IMG/VR virus record: IMGVR_UViG_3300008448_000080
Location: 1-61,607 of that record
From: a virus
Reading direction: 5' to 3' (one strand)
DNA length: 61,607 bases
The notes below the pieces were generated by a model. It was not told the origin of the DNA. It did not search any database and saw only the letters and a program-made list of their open reading frames with translations. The first letter of the stretch is position 1. The number at the start of each line of letters is the position of its first letter. This document shows positions 1 to 6,258 of this stretch, in pieces. The position numbers were made by a program, and so were the translations under genes.

Positions 1-195
1 GGGGAAGGCGTGCCAACCGAAGCCCAGGGCGTCCGCCGGGGGCTTCGGAAGTTCGGGCAGGGGTTTCCCGCTCCGCGTCAGCTCCCGGTCATCGAACTGC
101 GCCAACACGCAATCCCGAAGGGCGTGGCAGGGTTGGAGCAGCGCGGACTTTCCCTGAAGATGGGCGATGGGCCCAACGTAGGTTCCGTGGCTCAC
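1..195 (-). CDS. Hypothetical phage protein, 3' end cut by window edge
   Basis: The frame starts at a GTG (195-193) that overlaps the TGA of the preceding gene as GTGA and is preceded by a GGGAG ribosome-binding site at good distance. It stays open for 65 codons to the window edge and ends ...FGWHAFP. The spacing of Cys, Asp and the Trp-His-x-Phe-Pro motif looks like a small protein family common in phages, but I cannot name a function. If the two window ends are joined, the frame adds five codons (ESSWN) and stops inside the start of the gene at 61,599. That would make a complete 70-residue protein. Confidence 0.65.
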   Translation of the reverse strand, partial: MSHGTYVGPIAHLQGKSALLQPCHALRDCVLAQFDDRELTRSGKPLPELPKPPADALGFGWHAFP

Positions 196-521
196 AGCAG
201 AATCTCCCACGTCATCTTCGCCAGGGCCTTGTGGTCCGCCAGGAAGTGCTTGCGGTCCGTGCCGGTTCCGTTCGGGAGGTAGCACAGGCCCTCCGGTGTC
301 TTCATTTCCCCGTGCGGGAGGTAGTGGACGCGGTTCCACTTCAGTTCGTCCGCGTTCCAGACCTCCGAGAAGGCGCGGCACTGGAACTTGTACGCATCGG
401 ACTCGATGGTGAAGCGGACCTTGAAGCGCATACAGCGTTCGGTGCGGTGGAAGGTGACGCCCTGGCGGGAGGTCGTGACCTTCTCCTCCAGGATTTCAAA
501 CTTGAGTTTGGGGTTGGACAT
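192..521 (-). CDS. Hypothetical protein, 109 aa
   Basis: The ATG at 521 is preceded by a strong GAGGAGG ribosome-binding site, which fixes the start although the gene overlaps the end of the upstream denV homologue by 26 bp. The product is a small mixed alpha/beta soluble protein with no membrane segment, rich in Lys, Glu and aromatic residues. I do not recognise the family. It is co-transcribed with denV and the next small gene (GTGA overlap), so it probably belongs to the early accessory cluster. Confidence 0.75.
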   Translation of the reverse strand: MSNPKLKFEILEEKVTTSRQGVTFHRTERCMRFKVRFTIESDAYKFQCRAFSEVWNADELKWNRVHYLPHGEMKTPEGLCYLPNGTGTDRKHFLADHKALAKMTWEILL

Positions 522-900
522 GGCGCAGGCCTCCTCGTTGGTTGATACGGTCGATGTTGAGTTGTTCAGCGGAGCCGTCCGGGGTCCAGTACCCGAACCA
601 GTCCGCCGGTATGCCGCTGATCAGTTCGGTCGGGTTCCCGAAGTTCACGGCGCGGCCCCGGCTCCGGCATTCCTCGCACAGTCGCAGATAGCGTTCCAGG
701 AGGTAGCCCAGCCGGGGGTAGAAGAACCGCACGTGCCCAGCTCCGAGCAGGTACTGCTGCGGGTTCCGGGGGTCTGTCGGACGTTCGCCCCGGCGGATAG
801 CGTCCCGGACCAGACCGAACACGCGGGGCAGCTCCCGGTACTCCGCCCCCAGGTGCTGATCGGACAGGCGGGACGGCTCAATCACGTTGATGCGGGTCAT
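496..900 (-). CDS. denV: Pyrimidine dimer DNA glycosylase/AP lyase (T4 endonuclease V-like)
   Basis: This 134-residue protein closely resembles T4 DenV, which is 138 residues long. It begins MTRINV, and Thr2, whose free amino group is the nucleophile in T4, is conserved. So are the segment DQHLGAEYRELPRVFG, with the catalytic Glu at position 23, and the following ILGAGHV-type strand (here LLGAGHVRFFY). The start at 900 is chosen because Thr2 must follow the initiator Met, and this ATG forms an ATGA overlap with the upstream gene. The C-terminal part is more divergent. The expected role is cutting UV-induced cyclobutane pyrimidine dimers in phage DNA. It is notable in a genome that probably carries modified thymines, because the substrate itself may be altered. 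Confidence 0.92.
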   Translation of the reverse strand: MTRINVIEPSRLSDQHLGAEYRELPRVFGLVRDAIRRGERPTDPRNPQQYLLGAGHVRFFYPRLGYLLERYLRLCEECRSRGRAVNFGNPTELISGIPADWFGYWTPDGSAEQLNIDRINQRGGLRHVQPQTQV

Positions 901-1178
901 GCTGCGCACCGGGGCAGGAAGCAACGGGTGAGCTGGCCGGTGGAGCGGTCCATATGGTTGACGATGCCCACCAAGTCATGCGCGAAGTTGAAGTCATCGG
1001 CGTCCAGGAACTTCTGGAGCTGGAGGGGGCAACCGTTAAGGTGCGTGGCCGTCACGTCCATCGCCACGCTCAGGCGGTCGAAGGGCGCGGACTGACGGGT
1101 GTAGATTGCCTCAGCGCGGTCCACGATCTTGTCGATCAGCGCGGAGTCCTCCGGGGAGGCGTTGAAGTTGATGTGCAT
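897..1178 (-). CDS. Hypothetical protein, 93 aa
   Basis: The ATG at 1178 lies behind the recurrent AGAAATGGAGC leader. A well-formed promoter sits just upstream at 1213-1242, so this is the first gene of its transcription unit. The product is a small acidic alpha-helical protein starting MHINFNASPEDSALIDKI, a beginning I associate with conserved phage hypotheticals. The function is unknown. Its stop overlaps the denV start (ATGA), which couples translation of the two genes. Confidence 0.8.
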   Translation of the reverse strand: MHINFNASPEDSALIDKIVDRAEAIYTRQSAPFDRLSVAMDVTATHLNGCPLQLQKFLDADDFNFAHDLVGIVNHMDRSTGQLTRCFLPRCAA

Positions 1179-1212
1179 AATGCAGCTCCATTTCTGTGTT
1201 TACGGTCGAAGA

Positions 1213-1242
1213 AGTATAGTGCGAGGGACCCGAAGAAGTAAA
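1213..1242 (-). promoter_or_regulatory. Sigma70-type promoter, TTTACT-18-TATACT
   Basis: On the minus strand the -35 element TTTACT (1242-1237) and the -10 element TATACT (1218-1213) are 18 bp apart. This lies in the 97-bp gap upstream of the 1,178 gene. The same pair with near-identical spacer ends occurs at 5,990, 19,315 and 22,235. Confidence 0.8.
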
Positions 1243-1275
1243 GCGGGGACAACGTCCCCGCTTCGGCGGCTCCCC

Positions 1276-1497
1276 TTATGTCTTTTCCCAGAACCAAAAA
1301 TCTTCTACAAACTTTTCAACGGTTTTGGAATCGACGGGACCTGATGACAACAAGTTTCCCGAAGTCGATATAAAGCGCAGGCGGTTCTTTGCTATTTTAA
1401 CAAATACAGGCAAGGTCTTACCGTCCCGTTGGATCAGGCCGTCTGGGGAAAGGCTTGCTGAATACTGCAAAAGGGCATCGTTGATCATAGAAGTCAT
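1276..1497 (-). CDS. Hypothetical protein, 73 aa
   Basis: The start at 1497 follows a GGAGAAATTAA ribosome-binding segment within the recurrent CAGAAATGGAG leader. The product is a small soluble protein (TLPVFVKIAKNRLRFIST in the middle, a Trp-rich end) with a base composition slightly less GC-rich than its neighbours. No family is recognised. It forms a one-gene unit between two copies of the repeated promoter/leader, which suggests an early accessory gene. Confidence 0.7.
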   Translation of the reverse strand: MTSMINDALLQYSASLSPDGLIQRDGKTLPVFVKIAKNRLRFISTSGNLLSSGPVDSKTVEKFVEDFWFWEKT

Positions 1498-1518
1498 TTA
1501 ATTTCTCCATTTCTGTTC

Positions 1519-1547
1519 CGGTCAGTGCGACCGTGTAAAGAAGTATA
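1519..1547 (-). promoter_or_regulatory. -10 element TATACT with leader hairpin CGGTC/GACCG
   Basis: The minus strand has TATACT at 1547-1542 in the shared context GGCACTATACTTCT, but no good -35 at 17-18 bp. The transcript would begin with a hairpin whose arms are CGGTC and GACCG (1533-1529 and 1523-1519) with a 5-nt loop. AGAAATGGAG and the 1,497 start codon follow. The same arms flank a different, longer loop at 22,207 and 27,332. Confidence 0.6.
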
Positions 1548-1560
1548 GTGCCAAAAGTTG

Positions 1561-1779
1561 TCAGCGGGGAGCCCCCTGTACAACTTTTTTCCATTTTCTT
1601 TCCGCTGTCCGGCTCCGGAAGGTCGTCACCGTCCTGTACTTCCCACACCGCTCACAGCATTCGTGGGACTCCCGGCCCAATCGACTTCGGGCGCTTCGGT
1701 TCCGGGAGGCATAGATCACCAGCAAGCTGTATCCGAACTCCAGCCAGCGGTGTAGGCCCAACCAGCACAAGAGCTTCAC
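1561..1779 (-). CDS. Small zinc-ribbon-like protein, 72 aa
   Basis: A GTG at 1779-1777 overlaps the TGA of the upstream fusion gene (GTGA) and gives a protein starting MKLLCWLGLHRW. Longer in-frame starts would lie deep inside the upstream coding sequence. It contains a hydrophobic stretch (LEFGYSLLVIYA) and a Cys-Cys-x-x-Cys motif (ECCERCGK) near residues 44-49. The MKLLC.LGLHRW...C..CG pattern is seen in many small phage proteins of unknown role, possibly metal-binding. Confidence 0.7.
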   Translation of the reverse strand: MKLLCWLGLHRWLEFGYSLLVIYASRNRSARSRLGRESHECCERCGKYRTVTTFRSRTAERKWKKVVQGAPR

Positions 1780-2414
1780 GGCAACTTGAAGCGGTCCCGG
1801 CACGGAGCGCACACGCCCCTGATCAGCCGTCCGCTCCACTCCCCGCACAACTCGCAATCCCCGGGCTTCCCCGGCGGGAGTTCCGCAGCGGCCTTCCGAA
1901 TGTTGTCCACGGCGCGGTCCAGGCCCGCCCTCCGATAGTACCCCTCAAGAATGGGCACGTCAAAGTTCGCCCCCTGGCTCCAGACCCGCTCCAACTTCGG
2001 GAGGTTCTTCACCCAAGCAGCCAACTCCAGCAGCGCAGAGCGGAGGGGCACCGGGTTCTTCAGCTCCAGGCCTCCCCGCTCCCGCCACCAGTGTGCGGTC
2101 GCAGCATCGACTTCTCCGCCCAACAACACCGAGCTGTGGAGGTCAATATCACGGCTCATCCCGTCCGGGTCCGTCAGCCCGTTCACGCTGTTGAAGGCCA
2201 CGGCCCCCAGTTGGATCACGGCGGCGTTCGGTCCCGTCCCCATCGTCTCCAAGTCAATCATCAAGCTGTCATACACCACGGTGTTCATCTTCTGCTCCTT
2301 TTTGTACAAATGCCGGCAACAAGCCATATGGGGTTTGCCGTCCGCTCCCACGTGGAGTCGGAAGGCGTTGAGGGGCATTCCGGCGCGGCACCCGTCACAT
2401 TGGTTGATCATCAC
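1776..2414 (-). CDS. Fusion: zinc ribbon + truncated DEDD 3'-5' exonuclease + TraR/DksA-like zinc finger
   Basis: The frame is 212 residues and starts at a GTG overlapping the upstream stop. Residues 1-42 look like a stand-alone phage zinc ribbon (CDGCRAGMPL...ACCRH). Residues 43-165 match DnaQ-like exonucleases of the Rv2179c/exonuclease VIII type: DLETMGTGPNAAVIQLGAVA carries the D54xE56 metal ligands and GANFDVPIL carries D152. The third exonuclease motif is absent. The frame runs instead into AVDNIRKAAAELPPGKPGDC, CELC (187) and CAPC (202), which resembles small TraR/DksA zinc-finger proteins. An AAAGGAG site and ATG at 2288 allow the exonuclease part to be made alone. With motif III missing, activity is doubtful. 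An in-frame deletion joining two genes is the simplest explanation. Confidence 0.75.
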   Translation of the reverse strand: MMINQCDGCRAGMPLNAFRLHVGADGKPHMACCRHLYKKEQKMNTVVYDSLMIDLETMGTGPNAAVIQLGAVAFNSVNGLTDPDGMSRDIDLHSSVLLGGEVDAATAHWWRERGGLELKNPVPLRSALLELAAWVKNLPKLERVWSQGANFDVPILEGYYRRAGLDRAVDNIRKAAAELPPGKPGDCELCGEWSGRLIRGVCAPCRDRFKLP

Positions 2415-2641
2415 AGCGGTTCTCCCCGGCGGAGTCGGTCCACCGCTTCCTTGCCCAAGGACTTCTCCAGCGCATCCCAGTCCCCGGCGGCGTTCCCCGG
2501 GGCGGTAGGGTCGATGCCAGCGGCCCGCTCCCGGGACTCCACCACCGCCTGCACGAAGGACTGGTGGAAGATGGCGAAGGCCAACCGCCGGAGCGGTCCC
2601 CGGGCGTCCTCCGGGAAGTCCCGCAGCGGGTCCTCAATCAT
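2411..2641 (-). CDS. Hypothetical protein, 76 aa
   Basis: The product starts MIEDPLRDFPEDARGPLRRL and is helical and charged, with no recognised domain. The ATG at 2641 overlaps the end of the preceding gene by 8 bp. The stop overlaps the start of the exonuclease fusion, so the three are translationally coupled. Longer versions of the frame are shadows of the upstream gene. Confidence 0.7.
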   Translation of the reverse strand: MIEDPLRDFPEDARGPLRRLAFAIFHQSFVQAVVESRERAAGIDPTAPGNAAGDWDALEKSLGKEAVDRLRRGEPL

Positions 2642-2936
2642 CGAACTTCCCGGCAGCGGTCTGGCGCTGAATCTCCGCGAAGTGTCGCAGGAAGCGGGCA
2701 CGGCGGAACTCCAGTTGCTTCTCCACGGTATGGCCGGACAAGTGCTCATCCGCCACGTGACGCCCATAGGGGCTGTCCAGGAAGTTGCGCACCTCCTCCG
2801 GCTTCGCGTCCGGGACGGCGGAGGCAATCGCGTGGAAGGCGCGGTGCCATTCCTTCTCCGCTCCTTCGCTCCCCTTCTTCAGCGCCACGGTCCCGAAGAA
2901 GCCGTGAAACACGTTGTTGGATGGGATGGCGGTCAC
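2634..2936 (-). CDS. Hypothetical protein, 100 aa
   Basis: The gene starts at GTG 2936 in a GTGA overlap with the upstream stop and reads MTAIPSNNVFHGFFGTVAL. The middle of the protein (DSPYGRHVADEHL, RRARFLRHFAEIQ) is helical and rich in His and Arg. I do not recognise the family. The tight overlaps on both sides place it within one operon running from about 5.5 kb to 1.6 kb. Confidence 0.72.
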   Translation of the reverse strand: MTAIPSNNVFHGFFGTVALKKGSEGAEKEWHRAFHAIASAVPDAKPEEVRNFLDSPYGRHVADEHLSGHTVEKQLEFRRARFLRHFAEIQRQTAAGKFDD

Positions 2937-3409
2937 AGTTGTGCTCCGTGGAGTGCGCCCACCTTCTCGTTGATCCACTGGACCTCCTTCTGGGTGAGCT
3001 GTTGTTGATGATCGACCAGCCACTGCATGCGGCGGACGGCTTCGACCTCCGTGGAGGTCAGGACGTTGAGGTGATGGGCAAGGCGCTTCAGCTTCGCGGG
3101 CAGGTCCTTCGCCAGGGCCTTGAGCAAGTGGCACTCCTCCTGGAAGGCGCGGAGGGCGTCCCGGGACGCGGCCCCGGGGTCCTGCGGTTCGTTGTACTTT
3201 TCGCCCAGGTACTCCGCGCACGCGGCTCCGGCGGCAGCAATCATCTTCAACAGGTGGTCGGTTCCCGAAGCCACCCCCGGGTCGATGTCGTTGCTGGCCT
3301 TCAGACCGGGTTGACGCAGGGACTTCATCTGCACCGTGATCACGTACTTGCGCCAGTCCTCCTCCGAGCGGCCCAGGCGCACCGTCACTCCGTTGATCGT
3401 GGTGCTCAT
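2933..3409 (-). CDS. Hypothetical protein, 158 aa
   Basis: This soluble, mainly helical protein starts MSTTINGVTVRLGRSEEDW. A long amphipathic C-terminal half (AFQEECHLLKALAKDLPAKL onward) suggests a helical bundle. No catalytic motif is visible. The start at 3409 gives a 4-bp overlap with the MazG-like gene upstream, and the stop overlaps the next GTG, so it sits in a coupled operon. Confidence 0.75.
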   Translation of the reverse strand: MSTTINGVTVRLGRSEEDWRKYVITVQMKSLRQPGLKASNDIDPGVASGTDHLLKMIAAAGAACAEYLGEKYNEPQDPGAASRDALRAFQEECHLLKALAKDLPAKLKRLAHHLNVLTSTEVEAVRRMQWLVDHQQQLTQKEVQWINEKVGALHGAQL

Positions 3410-3744
3410 GCCGCGTCCCCTTCAACGTGCTGGAAGTCCCCGGTGGCGGACTTCGCCCAGACGCGGGAGCGGTTCACCGCCATCTTGTAGTTGATAGCGG
3501 TCTGGAGGTCCACGCCCAGCTTTTCGCAAACCTGGAACAGCATCACGCCCACGTCCGCGCACTCCTTCCGGATAGCGTCCAGGGCGGTCGGTTCGATGTC
3601 CGAGACTTCGAGACGGGCGTGAGCGGCCAGGCCACTGACCAGCTCCGCCACTTCCTTGTTCATACGTGCCGCAATCACCGCCGGGTGAGAAGGCCCGAAG
3701 GTCCCCTCAGCCCAGGCGGTGATACTTTGTTGTGTTTCCATCAT
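3406..3744 (-). CDS. MazG-like nucleotide pyrophosphohydrolase
   Basis: The 112-residue protein has the phage all-alpha NTP pyrophosphatase layout: SITAWAEGTFGPSHP, then MNKEVAELV, then ECADVGVMLFQVCEKLGVDL with the EExxD-type metal-binding helices, and an end NRSRVW...TGDFQHVEG. Family members hydrolyse dNTPs or NTPs to NMP plus PPi. The start at the ATGATG of 3744 is supported by CGGAG upstream and an ATGA overlap; the longer frame is not needed. In this genome it probably helps redirect deoxynucleotide pools together with the dCMP deaminase and HD nucleotidase. A MazZ-type role is unlikely because I see no PurZ. Confidence 0.82.
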   Translation of the reverse strand: MMETQQSITAWAEGTFGPSHPAVIAARMNKEVAELVSGLAAHARLEVSDIEPTALDAIRKECADVGVMLFQVCEKLGVDLQTAINYKMAVNRSRVWAKSATGDFQHVEGDAA

Positions 3745-3998
3745 GGTGTCGTTCTCCGTTGTTGGCAGATCAGCTGATTGAAGTTGTCCACGCGGCACTC
3801 CAGCCGGTCGAATGTCGCGGGAAGGTTGTTGGAAGCCCGGACGCCCCGGACTTCCTTCACGCGGACCGGCGGGGCCAGTCGCGCAGAATAGGTGCCGACT
3901 GCCGCAGCGCGGAGCGTATCCTGGGCGGTATATCGTCCGGGCTCCGCAAATGCGGCGGAGCTGGCGAGAATCAGCAGGGCGATGGACAGGCGGTTCAT
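3741..3998 (-). CDS. Small exported protein with signal peptide
   Basis: The 85-residue product begins MNRLSIALLILASSAAFAEP, a clear Sec signal peptide with an AFA cleavage motif near residue 18. The mature part has two Cys (LECRVD and LICQQRR) that could form a disulfide in the periplasm. No family is recognised. It is translationally coupled (ATGA) to the MazG-like gene. A periplasmic early protein could modify the host envelope or superinfection, but that is speculation. Confidence 0.75.
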   Translation of the reverse strand: MNRLSIALLILASSAAFAEPGRYTAQDTLRAAAVGTYSARLAPPVRVKEVRGVRASNNLPATFDRLECRVDNFNQLICQQRRTTP

Positions 3999-4002
3999 GA
4001 TC

Positions 4003-4350
4003 TCAGTGCTTCACGGAGATAGCGGCCTGAAGGAGGTCCGCCAGGTTGGGCGCTTCGCCCGTCTCCTCCGGTTCGTTGCGCTTCAGGAAGGCGCACTGGT
4101 GGTCCCGGAGGTAAGTGGCATCCAGCTCCCACTGGCCCAGCTCCGCACCCGGGAGCCCGGAGGCTTCGAGGAGCGTGCCCCAGGCGTTCTTCAGCAGCTC
4201 CGCGTACTCCCGGCCCATGCCTTCGAGACGGTCCTGAAACTCCTTCTGGAGGGCTTCGCGGCGGGCGTGCGCTTCGAGGTGGAGTTGGTGAACGGTGCGG
4301 GCGGCTTCGAGGGCGTCCCCGCGCAGGTTGATGGTTTGGTTCTTGATCAC
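4003..4350 (-). CDS. Hypothetical coiled-coil protein, 115 aa
   Basis: The gene starts at GTG 4350 in a GTGA overlap with the ATPase gene. The N-terminal two thirds are a continuous charged helix (AARTVHQLHLEAHARREALQ and onward) with heptad-like hydrophobic spacing, and the C-terminus is ordinary. No known domain is seen. Coupling to the GHKL ATPase suggests the two act together, but this is only positional. Confidence 0.72.
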   Translation of the reverse strand: MIKNQTINLRGDALEAARTVHQLHLEAHARREALQKEFQDRLEGMGREYAELLKNAWGTLLEASGLPGAELGQWELDATYLRDHQCAFLKRNEPEETGEAPNLADLLQAAISVKH

Positions 4351-5528
4351 AGGGGTTCTCCGGTCAGTTGTTCGCCCAAGGACACGATGGCGTCCATCAG
4401 GAAGTTTTGCATGCTGCGCTCACAATCGCGCAGGTGGTGACGGAGGTGAAGGAACTCCTCAATCAGGGTCCCTGCCAGCATCTTCGTCCCCATCATCAGC
4501 ACCCGCTTGCTGACATAGATCGTCTCCTCATGGGCACGGCCCAGGACTTCTTCGCCCAGGAACTCGCTGACCACAATCGGGTAGTCCGCCACGGGATAGC
4601 CGATGCGTGCGCAGAAGTCCTTGGCGCGGTCCAAGCGTGCCTGCTCCAGGCGGGGGAGTTCCACCGGCGCGGTTTCGTGGAGCTGGTCCCGCATCCAGAT
4701 GCGGCAGGACTCCATCGCACTGCGGCTCAGTGACGGGTCGAAGGCCCGGGCAAGCCGGGACACGGTGCCCAAGAAGGTCTTGCTGGGCAGTACCCCGTCG
4801 AAGCTGAGGGCGTGCTCATAGGACCCTTGCGGAGCCGTCACGGCGCGGTGGATCACGTTCGCGTCCTCCGCTTCCATCAGCGCACGCTTCACGGCGGTGT
4901 CGATGTCCCAGCTGTACTTGATCGTGCGGTCCTCCGTCAGGTCCACCTTCTTCTGGATGTTGTAGGTGAACATCGAAGGGGAGCTGAGGCGGTAGGCACG
5001 CACCCCGCGATAGTACACGAAGTTGGAGCGGCCAGGGTGGACCTTCACGCCTTCATGGACCAGGAACGGCTCCGTGTTCAGTACCGTCTCCGAGCGGTTG
5101 GACCACGCATCCATGAAGCGGTCCCCGCTCACCACAATCATAGTCTCCCCGGCGGCGGGCTCCGGCACTTCGGAAGTCTCGAAGGCTTCCCCCGCTTCGT
5201 CCAGGCAGTTGCAGTAGAGTTCGCGGAAGGCTTGCCACATCTCCCAAGTCTTGCCCAGCTCAGTCGTGAAGCCCAGGCGCTTCGCGTTCATCGTCACGAA
5301 CTCGAAGTTGTCCACGCGGACCTTCTCCCGCTTCACCCCGAAGTGCATGGGCTTCGTCCCGGCGTAGATGGAGATGGTGCAGCCTTCGCGGAGGAGGATG
5401 GCAATGGCGTACTTCAGGCCCGTGCCGAAGAAGCCGATGGCCCCGGCGTTCTCCTTCGAGGACACCCCGAAGGTGGTGATGCTTTTCGGGTCGATGACGC
5501 CCTTGTTGCGGAATACAATGTTGGTCAT
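4347..5528 (-). CDS. GHKL/HSP90-type ATP-binding protein with C-terminal EEFxHL motif
   Basis: The 393-residue protein starts MTNIVFRNKGVIDPKSITTF behind the AGAAATGGAGC leader, which excludes the longer upstream frame. The segment NAGAIGFFGTGLKYAIAILL resembles the lid and G2 glycine motif of GHKL ATPases (histidine kinase, MutL, gyrase, HSP90 fold). The C-terminal region carries IEEFLHLRHHLRDCERSMQN, a HExxH-like arrangement followed by D-C-x-R that recurs in phage proteins annotated only as ATP-binding. No kinase or topoisomerase partner domain is visible. Its role is unknown; chaperone, MORC-like or anti-defence functions are possible. Confidence 0.75.
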   Translation of the reverse strand: MTNIVFRNKGVIDPKSITTFGVSSKENAGAIGFFGTGLKYAIAILLREGCTISIYAGTKPMHFGVKREKVRVDNFEFVTMNAKRLGFTTELGKTWEMWQAFRELYCNCLDEAGEAFETSEVPEPAAGETMIVVSGDRFMDAWSNRSETVLNTEPFLVHEGVKVHPGRSNFVYYRGVRAYRLSSPSMFTYNIQKKVDLTEDRTIKYSWDIDTAVKRALMEAEDANVIHRAVTAPQGSYEHALSFDGVLPSKTFLGTVSRLARAFDPSLSRSAMESCRIWMRDQLHETAPVELPRLEQARLDRAKDFCARIGYPVADYPIVVSEFLGEEVLGRAHEETIYVSKRVLMMGTKMLAGTLIEEFLHLRHHLRDCERSMQNFLMDAIVSLGEQLTGEPL

Positions 5529-5565
5529 GTTGAGCTCCATTTCTGAGGTTGATGAAAATTGATGA

Positions 5566-5787
5566 TCACTGGACCCAAACGCGGTCGAAGCGTTCGGGGA
5601 GTTTGTTGCAGCTTCCGGTCTTGCCGTCCGCGTACACGACACGCACGCATTCACCGGAGGCGTTGCTGACTTCGACTTCGGGCATGTTCGCAAAGTCCCA
5701 CGCCACGTAGAAGATCGCAGCCAGGATGATCAGGCCCAGGAATCCCTTGAGCAAGAACTCAGCAAAGTTCATCAGCATCCCACGCAT
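5566..5787 (-). CDS. Small single-pass membrane protein, 73 aa
   Basis: The most likely start is ATG 5787 (MRGMLMNFAEFLL), but 5778 or 5772 are possible. Residues about 9-31 form a transmembrane helix (LLKGFLGLIILAAIFYVAW). The C-terminal tail reads VSNASGECVRVVYADGKTG, then SC and PERFDRVWVQ. That two-Cys tail ending in a VWVQ-type motif is common in small phage proteins of unknown role. It overlaps the end of the gene upstream by 29 bp. Confidence 0.65.
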   Translation of the reverse strand: MRGMLMNFAEFLLKGFLGLIILAAIFYVAWDFANMPEVEVSNASGECVRVVYADGKTGSCNKLPERFDRVWVQ

Positions 5788-5971
5788 GGCCCCGAAGGCG
5801 GTTGACCTCGAACTCGAAGCGGAGCGGAAAAGCCTGCGTGAGCCATCGCGCAACGTCCCGTGGTTGGAGGTTGCCGGGGAGAGGATTGCCCGTAATGCGT
5901 TGATGCGCTTTTTGAAGTTCGTCATGTGTCAGCTCCTGTCCAAGGTTGAAGATCGGTTTCTGGTCGGTCAA
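5759..5971 (-). CDS. Hypothetical protein, TTG start, 70 aa
   Basis: An AGGAGG site at 5976-5981 is followed after 5 nt by TTG (5971-5969), giving MTDQKPIFNLGQELTHDELQ. The promoter at 5990-6019 lies directly upstream, so longer frames would start before the transcript. The middle (KAHQRITGNPLPGNLQPRDV) is helical and conserved-looking. The function is unknown. Confidence 0.68.
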   Translation of the reverse strand: MTDQKPIFNLGQELTHDELQKAHQRITGNPLPGNLQPRDVARWLTQAFPLRFEFEVNRLRGHAWDADELC

Positions 5972-5989
5972 AATGACCTCCTGCGAAGA

Positions 5990-6019
5990 AGTATAGTGCC
6001 ATTCACCCGAAGAAGTAAA
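5990..6019 (-). promoter_or_regulatory. Sigma70-type promoter, TTTACT-18-TATACT
   Basis: The minus strand shows TTTACT (6019-6014), an 18-bp spacer beginning TCTTCGGG and ending GGCAC, and TATACT (5995-5990). It drives the TTG-start gene at 5,971 and the operon down to about 1.3 kb. The extended similarity to the other copies goes well beyond the hexamers. Confidence 0.82.
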
Positions 6020-6035
6020 CTGGCAACGAAAATAA

Positions 6036-6248
6036 TTACACGCCCAGGGCCATCCGGATTTCCCGGCGGACCTGAAGGCGGGCGTTGAGGGCGGCGCGAT
6101 GATCGGAGGAGGAGACGGAGCAGGTGACCATACAGGACTTGCCACGCACTACAAAGCGGACCTTGTAGTGGCGGCGTCCCTTCTCCACCGTGTGTACAAT
6201 CCCGGCTTCCTTCAGCTCCTTCACGGTGGCGTCCAAGGTCGTGCTCAC
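6036..6248 (-). CDS. Small HicA-like/phage basic protein, 70 aa
   Basis: GTG 6248 is preceded by GAGGAG and starts MSTTLDATVKELKEAGI. The sequence (HTVEKGRRHYKVRFVVRGK, then SSSDHRAALNARLQVRR) has the beta-hairpin/His layout of small phage proteins related in shape to HicA RNA-binding toxins. No HicB-like partner is adjacent, so a toxin role is not claimed. It ends the primase operon 17 bp before a promoter. Confidence 0.65.
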   Translation of the reverse strand: MSTTLDATVKELKEAGIVHTVEKGRRHYKVRFVVRGKSCMVTCSVSSSDHRAALNARLQVRREIRMALGV

Positions 6249-6258
6249 GCGGGGCTCC

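Noticed and set aside
6036-6248. HicA toxin of a toxin-antitoxin pair
   Set aside because: The small protein has a similar shape but no HicB-like partner is adjacent, and it sits at the end of the primase operon.
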